In this document: positions 6,090 to 7,454 of the stretch, piece by piece
Layout: each line of letters opens with the position of its first letter
Numbering within the stretch: position 1 is the stretch's first letter
Assembly (NCBI GenBank): GCA_002436485.1
Contig: DJMK01000158.1
Coordinates: forward strand, 8,562-16,015
Source: Proteobacteria bacterium UBA6492
GTDB lineage: Bacteria > Pseudomonadota > Gammaproteobacteria > UBA6429 > Thiohalophilaceae
DNA length: 7,454 nt
Reading direction: 5' to 3'
The notes under the pieces: generated by a model
What the model saw: the letters and a program-made list of their open reading frames with translations, nothing else
The model's database searches: none
What the model was told of the DNA's origin: nothing
Made by a program: the position numbers and the translations under genes

Positions 6090-6154
6090 AATATATTGTA
6101 ATTATCCTTATTAAATAGTAAGTTAGATAATATTTTTAATTATTTGGATTAACA
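6090..6154 (+). promoter_or_regulatory. Very AT-rich ald-ftsK gap, probable ftsK promoter region
   Basis: Only 9 of these 65 bases are G or C, far below the flanking genes. GATAAT at 6126-6131 is 5 of 6 to the -10 consensus and ends 23 bases before the proposed ftsK start, but no good -35 lies 16-18 bases upstream. No hairpin terminator for ald is visible, so ald transcription may run into ftsK. The promoter role is inferred from composition and position. Confidence 0.35.
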
Positions 6155-7454
6155 TTGGCACAGGCTAAGCAGAAGATAGAAAAAACGCCTCTTGGGCTTC
6201 ACATGACTCGTGGTATGCGCGAAGGGGCCCTGTTCATCTTTGCCTTCATCGCGCTTTACTGTTTCATCGCGCTTATCAGTTATGCACCTGGCGATCCCGG
6301 CTGGTCAAATAGCAGCCAATCAGGCAAGGTTTCCAACCTGGGTGGCATTACCGGGGCATACTTTGCCGATATTTTCCTCGCCTTGTTTGGCTACCTGGCA
6401 TACCTGGTGCCACTGATGATTGCCTATACCGGCTGGTTAATTTACCGGCAGATGCCCATCAAGCCGACCGAAATGCGCAGCCTGTCTATCCGTGGTATCG
6501 GTTTCATCTTCACCCTCATTTCCTCCTGTGGACTGGCGAGTCTGTATGACACCCAGGCGGTCAGCCAATTACCACAGAACGTCACGGCAGGAGGTATCCT
6601 CGGCGAACTGGTACGAAGCGGCATGATCCATGCGTTCAATGAACTCGGTGCGACACTGTTACTGCTGGCGCTCTTTTTCAGCGGCTTCACTCTGTTTACC
6701 AACCTTTCCTGGTTGAAACTCATGGACACCACCGGTGCTATCACACTCAATGCCATCGACTGGCTACGCGCCAAGGTATTGCTTGTCGTGGAATACGTTC
6801 AAGACCGACGTGCGCAAACCGAGCATGAGAAGCGTAGCCAGGAGAAAATTGCCATTGCCCGCACGCGGCAACAAGAACGGATACCACCACGCATCGAACC
6901 CGTTATCAAGGAACCAAAAGTCAGTGTACGCGAGCAGCGCGAAAAACAGGTACCGTTGTTTCGTACTGACGGTGACACCGAACTGCCGCCACTTTCGTTA
7001 CTTGATGAACTCAAGATGCCCACTAACCCCATGTCAAAGGAAGCACTTGAGCATATTTCTCGCCTGGTTGAGGTCAAGCTGGCCGATTTCGGTATCGAAG
7101 TGCAGGTCGTGGCTGTACACCCTGGTCCGGTTATCACGCGTTATGAACTTCAACCTGCGCCAGGTGTGAAGGTCAGCCAGATTAGTAACCTGGCAAAGGA
7201 TCTGGCGCGTTCACTGTCTGCTATTAGTGTGCGCATCGTCGAAGTCATTCCAGGTAAAACCACAATTGGCCTTGAGATACCCAATGAAGAACGCGAAATT
7301 GTTCAGTTGGCCGATACCATCAAGTCGCCACAATTTGAGAACGCCAAATCGCCGCTAACACTGGCACTTGGCAAAGACATCAGTGGCGAACCAGTTGTTG
7401 CTGATCTCGCCAGGATGCCACACTTGCTGGTTGCCGGTACGACGGGCGCCGGTA
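6155..7454 (+). CDS. ftsK: DNA translocase FtsK, N-terminal 433 residues (cut by window end)
   Basis: FtsK is the inner-membrane DNA pump that clears the chromosome terminus through the division septum and activates XerCD recombination. Numbered from a TTG start at 6155, hydrophobic segments near residues 24-44, 68-97, 114-131 and 165-186 give the expected N-terminal membrane domain, with GDPGWS (46-51) after the first segment. A charged linker from about residue 187 to 265 leads into the motor alpha domain (PGPVITRYEL, then VEVIPGKTTIGLEIPN). The last readable residues, LVAGTTGAG, are the first part of Walker A. TTG is preferred over the ATG at 6203 because it leaves about 23 cytoplasmic residues before the first helix, as in relatives, and GGAT lies five bases upstream of it. 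The linker is far shorter than in E. coli. Beta and gamma domains lie beyond the window. Confidence 0.95.
   Translation, partial: MAQAKQKIEKTPLGLHMTRGMREGALFIFAFIALYCFIALISYAPGDPGWSNSSQSGKVSNLGGITGAYFADIFLALFGYLAYLVPLMIAYTGWLIYRQMPIKPTEMRSLSIRGIGFIFTLISSCGLASLYDTQAVSQLPQNVTAGGILGELVRSGMIHAFNELGATLLLLALFFSGFTLFTNLSWLKLMDTTGAITLNAIDWLRAKVLLVVEYVQDRRAQTEHEKRSQEKIAIARTRQQERIPPRIEPVIKEPKVSVREQREKQVPLFRTDGDTELPPLSLLDELKMPTNPMSKEALEHISRLVEVKLADFGIEVQVVAVHPGPVITRYELQPAPGVKVSQISNLAKDLARSLSAISVRIVEVIPGKTTIGLEIPNEEREIVQLADTIKSPQFENAKSPLTLALGKDISGEPVVADLARMPHLLVAGTTGAG

Noticed and set aside
6210..7169. Open frames inside ftsK on both strands (for example + 6735-7169 and - 6799-7137).
   Set aside because: They overlap a continuous, well-conserved FtsK reading frame and encode low-complexity, unrecognisable products.

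Overview
This window is ordinary chromosomal DNA from a gammaproteobacterium. The protein sequences (ClpA, IF-1, Aat, Bpt, TrxB, FtsK) and the gene order clpA / infA / bpt / aat / trxB / ftsK match the block known from Pseudomonas and, rearranged, from Escherichia. I cannot name the genus. There are no insertion sequences, CRISPR arrays, rRNA or tRNA genes, and no phage genes.

Layout. Bases 1-504 carry the 3' end of clpA on the + strand. A symmetric hairpin terminator (507-534) separates it from a run of minus-strand genes that, read in transcription order from the right, is trxB (4896-3940), a FemAB/GNAT-like acyltransferase gene (3913-2783), aat (2777-2034), bpt (2041-1304), an unrecognised 78-residue gene (1145-909) and infA (774-556). 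The first four are packed with gaps of 26 and 5 bases and an 8-base overlap, so they look like one operon. The small gene and infA are set apart by gaps of 158 and 134 bases and probably have their own promoters. On the + strand, alanine dehydrogenase (ald, 5031-6089) diverges from trxB. It is followed by ftsK, which starts at about 6155 and is cut by the window edge inside the Walker A motif.

How the genes work together. Aat and Bpt attach destabilising residues to protein N-termini, and ClpA (with ClpS and ClpP, not in view) degrades such proteins, so the left half is a compact N-degron module. The FemAB-like protein is co-translated with the two transferases and is likely to share their GNAT-type fold, which makes it a candidate partner. 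TrxB (thiol redox), IF-1 (translation initiation) and FtsK (chromosome segregation and division) are housekeeping neighbours.

The best new lead is regulatory. The gap upstream of the 78-residue gene holds five 7-base units at an exact 11-base period that read as a tandem Pho box, with a -10-like hexamer at the spacing used in PhoB-dependent promoters. This suggests that an undescribed small protein is induced by phosphate starvation. A second point is that lrp, which in several relatives lies next to ftsK, is absent; only a 65-base, very AT-rich gap lies between ald and ftsK. I see no sign of an entirely new multi-gene system.
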